This document shows positions 35,036-46,200 of a stretch of DNA of 56,370 nucleotides, piece after piece. Source of the stretch: Rhizophagus sp. LPA8_4_AMF (lineage: Eukaryota; Glomeromycota; Glomeromycetes; Glomerales; Glomeraceae); assembly GCA_021464525.1 (NCBI GenBank), contig JADRCO010000085.1, positions 1 to 56,370 of the forward strand, in the 5' to 3' direction. The notes under the pieces are model-generated. The model was given only the letters and a program-made list of their open reading frames with translations, had not been told where the DNA came from and did no database searches. The position numbers were made by a program, and so were the translations under genes. Each line of letters opens with the position of its first letter. Position 1 is the stretch's first letter.

Positions 35036-37311
35036 ATAAAGTAATATACCTTAATTTTTTATTTTTAGATAACTACTTATATTAAGACTAAAAAATATGT
35101 TGTTGGAACACTAATTTTATCATCTATTGGCCTAATAGAAATCTTTTTTTTTTAATCAGAAATTACAATTGAAAAATGCTATATAATAGACTAAATAACT
35201 ATACTATTTAAACGTTATTTGTTTCATCAATCATTTTTGTTAGTAAAATTTTTAACGTGAAATCATGTGACTTTAACTTTAGATTGATTTTTGATCGCGT
35301 TCTACCCCTTTTATTGGTCTCGTTCAACTCCCCGTCTCTTCTAATAATTCTTTTGCTTCGGACTCTTCTGCTCTTTTTTTGTTAACATTCATCACATCCA
35401 CTTCTCGATTCTCTTCTTTCACACATTTCTCAAACTCTGAATTGAGCGTCGTATAAATCTTGATCACATCATGTGACTCAACTTTTTTGATTTTACTTTC
35501 TTTAAGCTCAAGTATAGTTGAATGTCATTTTTTGACTTAACTAGCAAATCATTTTTTTTCGTTAAATTTAATTCCGACCAACATTGTGATCGGCGCAAAT
35601 TTTGGAAACGGGGTTTGCCTTTATTTTTATTTTATAAAAATATTATTTAGCCATGATGTGAAATATTTTTTTTAAAAAAATAAATTTCTTTCATTCATCG
35701 TTATTACATTATAATTTTTGTATAAATAATGCTTTATATGACTCCTAAGTAGCAATTTTTTTACGTGGTAAAGTTTACATAAAATGAAATGTTTTTCGGC
35801 ATATTATGATACTGCGCCACCGTACCTATATTAACATGCAAATCAAGTTCAGGAATATTTCTTAAAAGCACAAATGACTACAATTACCGCCTAGACGCTT
35901 GGCAATCCCTTAGACATTGGATTTCCGCTCTGTATTAGCGTTTGATCTTAGGATTATACAAGAGATTCCATACCTAAGTTCCGCTAAGTCTCCACAAATT
36001 ATGAAGTACGAATTTGTACACAGTATAGTTATAAACAAAACAACCGTAACATTGAATTTTCTTCCTTATATTAGCCAGATACTCTGTTAGTAATAAATTA
36101 AATATGCATTAATAATTAGTGATATTAATTAACAAAATTTTAGGTATTAGTTTGCTTGCAAGCTTCACAATATGATGTTATAACCTTAGAAATATAGTGC
36201 TACTAATATTTGGAACGTAAAAACATGAATTATTTACACTGCATGTCTCCAGCGAAAATAATTGATGACTTCATATGAAAACTTTGTATAATTTTTTAGT
36301 GAAGTTGATCATCTGAGTTTATCATTTAGGTGAACGTTAAGATCACCTTTTTTTCATAGTTGTGCCGACTGGCTAAAATTTATCATTAATTACGTCAAGT
36401 ATGATGAAATCGTTCGAGCACTTCGGTGACAATCACATTATGGATCATCATTATCAATACCGGTGAATCAAAAAAAAGAATATCTGATGCTTTCTATCTT
36501 CTAGTAGCTTCTGGTCTTTAATGAAAACAAATATAACTATTCTATTTATACTTTCTTCACCTAGTATAAGAAGAATCCAATGTCAGGCTTTTAGACTGAA
36601 GCCTTTCCAGTTTATAACAAATGATGATATTCCTTCTGGCGCCACTTTTGTATTACTCTTATCACATTTAACGCAGTTATTACCAGAAAATACTGAGTCT
36701 TTGTTACTTGTTGAGCAGTAGTTACATTTTTTTTCTTTTTATTGACATTTCTATTGTTCAAAATTAGGAATAATTCAAGCATTGATCGATCATAAAGTTT
36801 GAGCAACCACCTCAATTACCAGCTAATCACATTGAGGGTGGTGCTTGAGAAAAGAGAACATCCAATTGTTTAAACAATAAATAATGTATAAGATGAATAT
36901 TAATTTTGGATAGAAAATTAATCAATATATTTCTTTTTTTTTTTGTATTGTGATCTGATCGGAGTCCTGCTATTTTAAATTTTTTCTGAATATTTTGTTT
37001 TTTTATTGAAAATAATAGAATGAAATATTAAATATTTGAATATATAATAGCTCTTCGAATATGTTCGACTATGCTCAAAAAAATTTTACTCATTATTTTT
37101 TTTATAAGACTTATGGCTTAAAAAATTTTATATTCATATTTATTTTAAACTTAATAAAATATGTATAAGTTTATAAATATTTTAAATATAATAGTAACAT
37201 AATTTTAATGAAAAAATGTTTTAATATTTATATTTTAAAAGGAAAATTTTATTTAAGAAAAAAAATTTTTTTCCCGTTAAATTAAATTTTTACATAACAA
37301 AAAATAATAAT
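35036..37311. other. Intergenic region
   Basis: Apart from the coding remnant at 35324-35524 I see no gene. ATACTGCGCCAC is at 35809-35820. The short open frame at 36521-36721 has no supporting feature. Confidence 0.45.
35324..35524 (-). pseudogene. Orphan coding remnant, Glu/Lys-rich C-terminus
   Basis: 66 open codons end at TGA (35326-35324) with protein-like content: KKVESHDVIKIYTTLNSEFE followed by a charged helix and ELLEETGS. Codon choice and lack of homopolymers differ from the surrounding intergenic DNA. The frame opens right after a stop and has no early ATG, so it is either a last exon or a relic. Family not recognised. Confidence 0.4.
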
Positions 37312-38798
37312 TTACCGACTAAATACTTGGAATACTTCATAATTTTCCACAATATAATCTCCTGCTGAAATACCTACATTAGGATAATTATCTCCTGTAT
37401 AATAAGACCAATTATTAGAATTGCGGCAATATATATTACCCATACTAGGGCCTTGATCATGATAACAGTAAACAGCATTATTTGGATGAATGACATAACC
37501 AAATTTTGCAGTAGAAGTATTTTTTCCATCTGTAAAATTAAATATAAAACTATCAGCAGTGTTTTTCACTCCATTCCCATTCCAATCAAGTGGATTGTAC
37601 CCTCCAATTAATTGTGATGAACCTTTAATTTTTGCTATCCAAATACTAGCTCCTTTATTGTCACAATTTTTATGAAATGATGCAACATTAAGTCCATCTC
37701 TACTTGAGCGATATAATAAGTTAAATTCATAAGGAATCTTATTATGACGTGAATAATCTTTTTTATCAATCCATGAAGCAAATAGAGGAATATGTTTTGT
37801 TTCAATTAATGTTGAATCAAGATTAAATTTTAAATTTTGTTTTCTTGAAGGTGTTACATTTGTTTTAGGTTTCATATTAGGAACTATATGAAATTCTAAA
37901 AGATTATGAATTAATTCTTGAGGCAAGATTTCTTTATAACAATAAACTTTATAAAAGAAATCTGCAGGTTTAATATCATAAAATCTAATTAGAGGAATAA
38001 ATCTATGCAATGCCCTCTCAATTTTTATAACATCATCTTTACTCCATTTGGTTGGATCATTTATCATATTTTGTTGAGCAAAACACCATTTTAATAAACC
38101 CTCCCAAATCTCAATTTCTTCCATATTTAAATCATCTCGTTTTATTAATAATTCCAATAATGGAGCCTTTATATCAATAAATTTATCTGAATCAAATAAA
38201 ATTTTAGGATTTTCACAAATTTTTTCAAGACAAAAATCCCATAAATCCGTAAAAGATTCATATTGATAAATAGTTTCAAGAATACCAGTTGGATTTTGAT
38301 GCAAAAATTCAGTTTGATGCTCAATCAAATATTCTTGAATATAAGAAATCAATTGTTGAATATTGAGTTCATCAACTGCTATCAAGAGTTTCAATACATC
38401 AGGACCTTGTAAGTTCTTCAATTGAATATTTCCACAATAAATAAATCTAATATTAAAAATAATTATAATTTAAGATATTTCATCAAATTCCAAGAAAAAA
38501 ATTTCATAAATTGATTTATTTTAAATATTATATATATACATTACCTGAGAATGATATTAAATAGGTGAGGTGAAATATTTGGTTTTCTTAAAATAAATTT
38601 TCCGTCTTTTTTCTCGGCCCATTCGTTAGAAAATGCAGAACGAAAATATTGAGACCTGATGCTCAAAATATTTGAATGAGCATGAATTTCTTTAACGTTT
38701 GACTCTTCTCCAGCATAAATGATAACGTCGTATCCTAATTCTGTTTTAAAAAGCTTTTCATAATCACTTGACAACTCTGCCCAAAATTTTGAAGACAT
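37312..38798 (-). CDS. BTB-BACK-TLDc protein (462 aa)
   Basis: Two exons, 38798-38545 and 38446-37312, joined across a 98-bp intron (CTCAG/GTAATG donor, TATTAG acceptor). The codon split across the junction gives ...ILRFIYCGNIQL, a normal BTB sequence. The BTB domain covers about residues 18-125 (YDVIIYAGE, IHAHSNILSIRSQYF). A BACK-like helical region follows at 130-230. TLDc occupies about 290-462 (FASWIDKK, YRSSRDGLNVASFHKNCDNK, IWIAKIKGSSQLIGGY). BTB-BACK proteins usually recruit cullin-3 ubiquitin ligases, and TLDc is linked to oxidative-stress and V-ATPase regulation in other eukaryotes; the role here is inferred only. The start is the ATG at 38798. Confidence 0.88.
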
Positions 38799-41039
38799 CA
38801 CTTAAAACGTTTGGGAAAAAAAAAAAATTATACTAGAAAGGTTAGTAATGCAGATTGGCTAAATAATGCACTCTGTCAATCCATAAAGTAAAGAAGCCAC
38901 ATGAATTTATATATTTACATCCATGAAAAATGATCGACCAAGTGAATTTATGTGTCCCTCACGTGGAGCGAAAAAGAATGCGATTTCATTGGATGACGTC
39001 GGACTTACAACGGTTCCCGTTTCCTAGTTAAGCTTGTTTCTTTGTTTTATAAGTGAAAAAAAACCAATAATTATGGACTTTGATAACATCTTGAAGCTTA
39101 ATATTATATCTTGATTTTAATATTCATATTCATTTTATTATTTATATCTGTTAACGAACAATAATTTAATGTCTTAAAAAGTTCTTTGCTTTAAACGAAT
39201 ATAATTTTATATTCTTTATTGTGAGTGGTTTTAAAAATGATGTCCGAATACTGTAGTAAAATATCGAAACAGTAATCAATGTATATTTGTTTTACATTAT
39301 GAAGAACTTTATATAATAAGTCTCATCATAGTTGTAATTTAATCAGTTTATATTATTAAACTTCGGTATATGAAATTTAAATATAATGAATGATAAATTA
39401 ATTATTAGTTGATAAAAAAGTTCTTATTTGAGATGACTGTTTATTTGTCTTACTATTCCCAGCATCTAAAAAAGGATGTTCTCCTGGAATAGATATATAT
39501 TTGCGTGCAAATATTGGTAACATGAGAAGCTATGATTCCCATCACTCAATGGGTGTATAATATTTTCGTTAAGATATTTGCTCAATGGATTGGATTTATT
39601 TTTACATTTGTTCATTTGTAAAATATTTTTATTTTTTTTTTGATAATTGATTTTTAAGAATTTTATTTAAGAAAAAGTTTCAGAACGTTAAAAAAAATTC
39701 AACAGTTGATTGGAAAAAATTTATTGATCTTTGGTTATTATCGTCTGTTACATAAACTGGTTCCAATTTCAAAAATAATAAATTTATATGCTTAAAATTG
39801 TGCAACACAATAATATTAATAAACTAGCCCATACGTATTTATTCGCGATAAAGCCGATGTTCTTGACCAGTTGACCTATTATAATTTTACGTTAACCCGA
39901 AATTATTGAGACAAATTATTGGAATTTTTTTCATTAATATAAAATTAGCATAAATTAAAGAATAAATATTTATTAATAATATTTGTTTATCGAATACTTG
40001 ATATAATGAAATAAATATTTGAAAAATACTAATAACAAAATAATGATTCTTCAAAAGAAAATTCTCTAGGTATAAATAAAAATCTGATGGATGTATTCTA
40101 TATATAGTAAAACATTTCAAAATATAGTAAAATTTGTTTATTTGTCATCTACTCAAAAATGAAACCTTGTTTTTAATTTTGATCCGCCAATGTTAGTTTC
40201 GTTATAATTAAACTTTTATTTATTTAATTAAAATTAATAGGTTTATAGAAACAAAAACCTTTTACAAGCTCAAAAGATTACTCCAAAAAATTTTAGATAT
40301 TAAATTTGAGTAACCAATATATATGAAATAACAATTTGAGGATAGATAAATTTTTTGCTTTAACATGTGATTTCCTACATTCTGTAAATATATAAATTAA
40401 ATTAACCAAATATTATGCAAGAAACATCCGATTTTCTGAAGTTTTCCGAAAAAAATTTTTCTTACTTCGAATGAGGAAAAGTTAAACAAAGCATATTACC
40501 ATAAGATATTAAGATATAAAATAATAAAATTTTGAACTTTGACTTTTTTTAAGAAAATTTGTTCGTTTATTGCATAAATTAAAAGTAAATCTGGATGATT
40601 AGTCTATTTGGAGACTATATTTACGATGCATCTCAGGTTGAAGATCTGCGAAAAAAATTTTTTTAAGCGATAGGCGTATCAATTCAAAAAAAAATTCTTT
40701 TATATTATTGCACTTACAATATTAAACATATTATTGCATTATTTATATTTACATACAGTATAAATAAATTAAGTCCTTCTTGTATTAGTTGTTTCATTCC
40801 CTCCCTTTTTTTTTAATTGCTTTAGTTTAATTTTTTATTTTGTTTTTATGTACTGAATAAATCATTTTTTAAAATTTTTGAATCCATGTCATTATAGTAT
40901 AATTGTCAAAGAATGTAATAAGCGTCGGGTTAATAAGTGTTATGATTTTGAATCTCAGGATTATATTTGTCAAGATTGTGAACGTCGGATTTATATTATA
41001 ACGCGATTCTGATCATTGGGATTTGAATGGTTCCCGTAT
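38799..41039. other. Intergenic region
   Basis: No gene seen. A TGACGTC motif lies about 200 bp upstream of the BTB gene near 38993. The open frame at 39887-40120 (minus) has strong composition bias and is not supported. Confidence 0.45.
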
Positions 41040-41066
41040 GGGATCCCAGCTGGGATCCCGTATGGA
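41034..41066. promoter_or_regulatory. 20-bp perfect palindrome between direct repeats
   Basis: GGGATCCCAGCTGGGATCCC at 41040-41059 is a perfect palindrome and is bracketed by two copies of CCCGTATGG. It lies about 330 bp upstream of the peptide-precursor gene. It could be a binding site for a dimeric regulator, or a relic of an insertion. GC-rich symmetry is rare in this window. Confidence 0.35.
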
Positions 41067-41385
41067 AACAAAGAATTTAATTAATCATCGCGGACTCTTT
41101 TTAGAAAAATCTATTTTCAATGTTTTAAATTCAAATAGACACCACATGTTCTAATTGTGGCACAGTGTAGAAAAACGTGGCAAAAATACTCTTGTGCGCC
41201 TTCTTTACTTCGCCTTCAGAAAGATGTAATCATGAAATAATGTGAAATAAGTGTTTATTATAGAATAACTCTTTTATATAAGAAATAAGTGACAAAGTAT
41301 TCTTAAATAAATTCATGAACAACGATTTTAAATATATATTAAATATTCACACAAAATCACAAGAAAAAAAAAATAATCTGGAATC

Positions 41386-41706
41386 ATGCAATTAAAATAT
41401 CTATTGTTGATTTTCGCCTTTACTATTGTTTCAGCAAGTAAATAGATAACCTCGTTATTTTAACATTTTTTCTCCTTTTTGTTGAATATTGAACGTCGCA
41501 TTAAAAAGATTTCGTTTATAATAATATAAAAAGGAGCTTCAGCTGTGAGACGACAAGAAGTTTTTAAACGTGACGCAGAGGCCGAACCGCAGCGCGGTTA
41601 TAAACGTGACGCAGATGCCCAACCGCAGCGCAGTCATAAACGTGACGCAGATGCCGAATCGCAATATTATAAACGTGAAGCGGAACCTCAAGATTATCCA
41701 TTGTAG
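41386..41706 (+). CDS. Secreted Kex2-type repeat peptide precursor (74 aa)
   Basis: Two exons: 41386-41437 and 41534-41706 (intron 96 bp, GTAAAT...AAAAG). Exon 1 encodes a compact signal peptide, MQLKYLLLIFAFTIVSA. Exon 2 encodes four consecutive blocks, each opened by Lys-Arg and then acidic-Ala dipeptides: KRDAEAEPQRGY, KRDADAQPQRSH, KRDADAESQYY and KREAEPQDYPL, then TAG. The underlying DNA repeats with a 36-bp period. KR followed by (E/D)A pairs is the organisation of yeast alpha-factor, where Kex2 cuts after KR and a Ste13-type dipeptidyl aminopeptidase removes X-Ala/X-Pro pairs. Here that would leave very short cores (QRGY, QRSH, ESQYY, QDYPL). Secretion and a signalling role are inferred. 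Upstream, TATATAAG lies near 41275; AATAAA signals follow near 41925. Confidence 0.82.
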
Positions 41707-43221
41707 TGCCAGAATTGATGTAGATCGGGAAACTAGGTCGGAAGTATAGTTCCGAAGTGCAGATCATTTCGGCACAGTAATGCACGTAATTAATTAATAA
41801 GGGTTCATATTATAAATAATTGTAGATCATAATTTTATTATAAATAGGATAGGAATTTCCCTTGAGAAAGGGGGACGATTCTACTTTGTAATAACATCTT
41901 ATCATGAAACAATGAATAAACTTGAAGGTTATATTTAATAAATAAACGTTATAATTTAAAGTTTTCCACATCTTGTGTTGTCAGAGTGGCAGAAGCTGAC
42001 ACCACACCATATGCGTGACGTCTGAAGATGTGGACATATTACTACGTTTGTTACAAACAATTGTGCATTGTTTGATTTCAATAAAAAAAATTTAACAAAA
42101 AATATAGTGTAAAAATTTCAAATATTAGTAAAGTTTAATCGTATTTTTGATTCGCAATAAAATATAACCTCAATCGCTTGTTGTCTTACTATATATTTAG
42201 CAAAGCATTCCAGTTTTTGTAATAATATAGTTTCGCCCAAAACACTATTATTTACTAGAAGCTTTAAAATTGGTACGAGTTGTAGGAATTTTTTAAAAAA
42301 ATTTACATAAACGTAAAGGTCTTGATTATATAATTTCAAGGTAGCGACGCGTAAAACGTAGACCGATCAATGAATACGTTAACTGGGGATACAGTGATCG
42401 TTGATGGCGTAGACTTTTATCTCTCCAAAAATATACACATCTTCTGACTTATTTCCAAACTTATTCTCATTTATTAAATAAATCTTGTGCTTTATAAGGT
42501 TTTTTTTTTAATAACGCATTTCTTTATTAAAAAGTAAAGATATTATAAATTAAATAGAAATACCTAAAAATAGTAAACTCACAAAAGCTTACTATCTTTA
42601 TAACTAAAATATTTATCTAAAGTTAAATGTATATTTCTTTTCATATTAAAATAAAAACAAAACATAAAATCTATACTATTGTATGTTAAATCTAAAGACA
42701 TATTAACATGTTATCGTTTGATCATTTTATCTAGCGTTAACCTGTTTTTCCAATTTCTGAAACCTTATTTGTTTTTCTGGAAAATTTTTAAGAAAAAAGA
42801 TGTGGACAGGTTATTGAGATATATATTAATAAATCAATTAAAATATCTAAATTATTTAAATTGATAATTTTAAATGTCAACATTCAATACGCTTAAAATT
42901 TTAATTAAAAATAATGAAATAAATTTACTAACACATAAGATTATTATAATTTAAATATACTTTAATACATTCTATAAAAAAGTTTTTTATTAATTTAGAA
43001 AAGCAAAAAATATTTACTATTTTAAAGAAACAGAGGTTAAAATTACAATGATAAAAAGAAAAAAAAAATATTCTTGAAAAAAAATAATACAGCAATCAAA
43101 TTTGTTAAAAACTTTAATTATTTTAGTTTTAAATTACCTGAAAAATAAAAGTAATACATTAAAATACATTAAAAATTAAAAATTAATAAATATAAGATCA
43201 AGTCATTTAAATTAAAAAGAT
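41707..43221. other. Intergenic region
   Basis: 41707-41960 is probably the 3' UTR of the peptide gene, with AATAAA motifs near 41925 and 41940. A 9-bp inverted pair CCACATCTT/AAGATGTGG brackets a GC-richer 65-bp patch near 41966-42033. The rest is AT-rich with no gene seen. Confidence 0.45.
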
Positions 43222-46200
43222 TTACCATTTTTCATCTATAAAATTAAATTTCAATGATTCTATTTAATAAATTAATAAAAAATGTTAATATTTTAATTCA
43301 AATATTTTTTGTGGTAATAATTTATTAATTTAATAAAAATACCTGAAAATCTTTTGCTTATGATATTATCATTTTGTTCATAGTAATCATCAGAATTTTT
43401 TGGCACAGGAAGATTACGAAAATTAATTAATCTACTTCTGTAAATGGCTTCTGGATGTTTTTCATATGATGAGTTTGATAAAGGATTATTATCATTTTCT
43501 GCTTCTGTTGATTCATTAAAGTTCATTTCCCACAATTCATCCATAATTTCAGTTGCTGTTGGTCGATTTAATGTATTTGCATCTAAGCATCTTTTAATTA
43601 AATGTACGATTGATTGAGGTACTTTATTATTAAATATTGGTCTAAGACCTTGACAAATTTTCATTGCTAAATTGTTATCATGGCTCAAATCATCATATGG
43701 AGATAATCCAGAAATTACTTCATACATAATGATGCCAAAACTGTAAATATCAGCAGCTTTAGTATAATATTTCCCTCGTAAGATTTCAGGAGCAATATAA
43801 GGCAAAACACCGTATACACAATGTTCCGTATTTTCTGATGAATTGTGATCTGCAGGTTTGCATAATCCCATATCAGTAATAAAAATGCTGTCATAATTTT
43901 TTAGTATATTACCAATATGTAAATCTCGATGAACTAAGCCATTTCCATGAATATTTCCAAGTGCAGATGCAATACAATACAAATAACCAATTTTTGTTTT
44001 TAAAGTTAATTTGTCATGATTTTTTTTCAAATGATCTCGTAAACTTCCACTTTCTGCATATTCCAAGACCAGCATATAATTTTTTGTTTTCGGGTCTTGG
44101 GTTATTCCATAAAATTTTATAATGAAAAAACTATCATTTACTTTTTTATGTGACATAATCTATGTATAAAATGTGTAAAAGTATTAATAAGATTAAAATT
44201 CTCCAATTATTAGTAAACAATAATAGGTAAATAAACTATACCTCATTCATAAATTCTAATGTGACATTTTTTGAATTATTTAAACTTTTCAGAGCTACAA
44301 CTTTACCTTGATCAAACCTTTTCCAATTTTTGTCATGCTCATCCCATTTGTCTATATCTCCATCAATCCAATTTGCTTTAAATATTCTGCCAAATCCACC
44401 CTTTGCAATATATTCAATATTATATAATCTATCATAGGGTATCCACTCCAATGCTTTTTTCACATCATCATGAGCCGATAGTTGAGTATCTTGAATAAAT
44501 TTATCAATATCATCATTACCACTAGTCCAAAATTTGAAATATTGTTGGAAATACATTGTATAACACATAGAATTACATAATTCACATTCTTCATCTTTAA
44601 AATATAAAACAATCATATAAATTTTTATCTTAGGATCCTGTGTTATCCCATAAACTTTGTAATCTGTATTAAGCTATATATATAATCAGTTAGCAAAAAT
44701 CAGAAAGTTTATAAAATATTTATTATAAATAAATTTTATTATACCTCATTTATAAATTCCGATGTGATATTTTCTGAATTTATACTTCTCAAATTTACGA
44801 GCATATTCTGACCTTTTCTAACCCAATTTTTATTGTTATTATTCCAACAAATTATACTTCCATCAATCCAATTGGCTTTATACATGTTTTTTGCAATATA
44901 CTCAATATTATAAAATCTATTATAAGGTATCCATTCCAATACTTTTTTCACATTTTCATGGGATGATAGCTGAGTATCTTGAATAATTTCATCAATGTCA
45001 TCATTACCACTAGTCCAATATTCAAAATTTTGTTGAAAACATTTTGCATTACATATATAATTGCATTTTTTACATTTATCACTTGAAATTATCATAATTT
45101 TTTTTGTATTTGGGTTCTGTGTTATTCCATAAACTTCGTAATCTGTTTCAATCTATAAATATAATATATTAGCAAAAAAATAAAAAGTTTTAAAAATCTC
45201 ATTAAAAATTTTACTATACCTCATTAATAAATTTTAATTTAATATTCTTAGGCTGCAAACTTCTCATATTTACAATCATATTCTGACCTTCTCTTTCCCA
45301 ATTTTCATTTTTATTATTCCATAAAATTATATTTCCATCAACCCAATTTGCAATATACCTGTTTTTTGTAATATACTTAATATTATCAAATCTATCATAA
45401 GATATCCATTCTAATGATTTTTTTACATCCTCATGTGCTGATAACTGAGTATTTTGAATAAGTTTATCAATATCATTATTACCACTAGTCCAATTTAAGA
45501 AATTTTGTTGAAAATGTTTTGTATTACATATACAGTTACATAATTTACATTTTTCATTTAAAACCATCATATAATCGTTTGTTTCTGGATTTTGAGTTAT
45601 TCCATAAAATACATAATTTTCTTCAATCTATAAATATAATATATTAGAGAAAAGAAAAATCGAGAATTACAAGATTTTTAATGAAAAAAAGTTTATCTTA
45701 CTTTATACATAAATTCAAATGTAATATCTTTTGGATTACTTAATCTTTTTAGTTCAACATTAATATTTTGATTTCTTCTCCAATTCTGATCTATATCATT
45801 CCAAACAACTATATTTCCATAAACCCAAATTGCTATATATCTGCCTTCTACAATAATATGGTTAATATTATAAAATTTATTATAAGGTATCCATTCTAAT
45901 GCTTTTTTCGCATCTTCATGAGATAATAGTTGAGTATCTTGAATAAATTTATCAATATCATTATTACCACTAGTCCAATTATTGAAATTTTGTAGAAAAT
46001 GTATTGAATTACATATATAATTGCATTTTTTACATTTATCATTTAAAACCATCATATATTTCTTGATTTCTGGATTTTGAGTTAATCCATATAATATATA
46101 ATTCATTTTAATCTAAACATATAATTTATTAATAAAAATTCAAAATGACAAAAATATTGCTAATAAAAACAAATTTATCTTACCTCATCAATAAATTCTA

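Noticed and set aside
41564-41785. 73-residue open frame on the minus strand over the peptide gene
   Set aside because: It is the reverse reading of the 36-bp KR repeat (VYNRAAVRPLRHV-type repeats); the plus strand has a signal peptide, splice sites and the KR-DA organisation.
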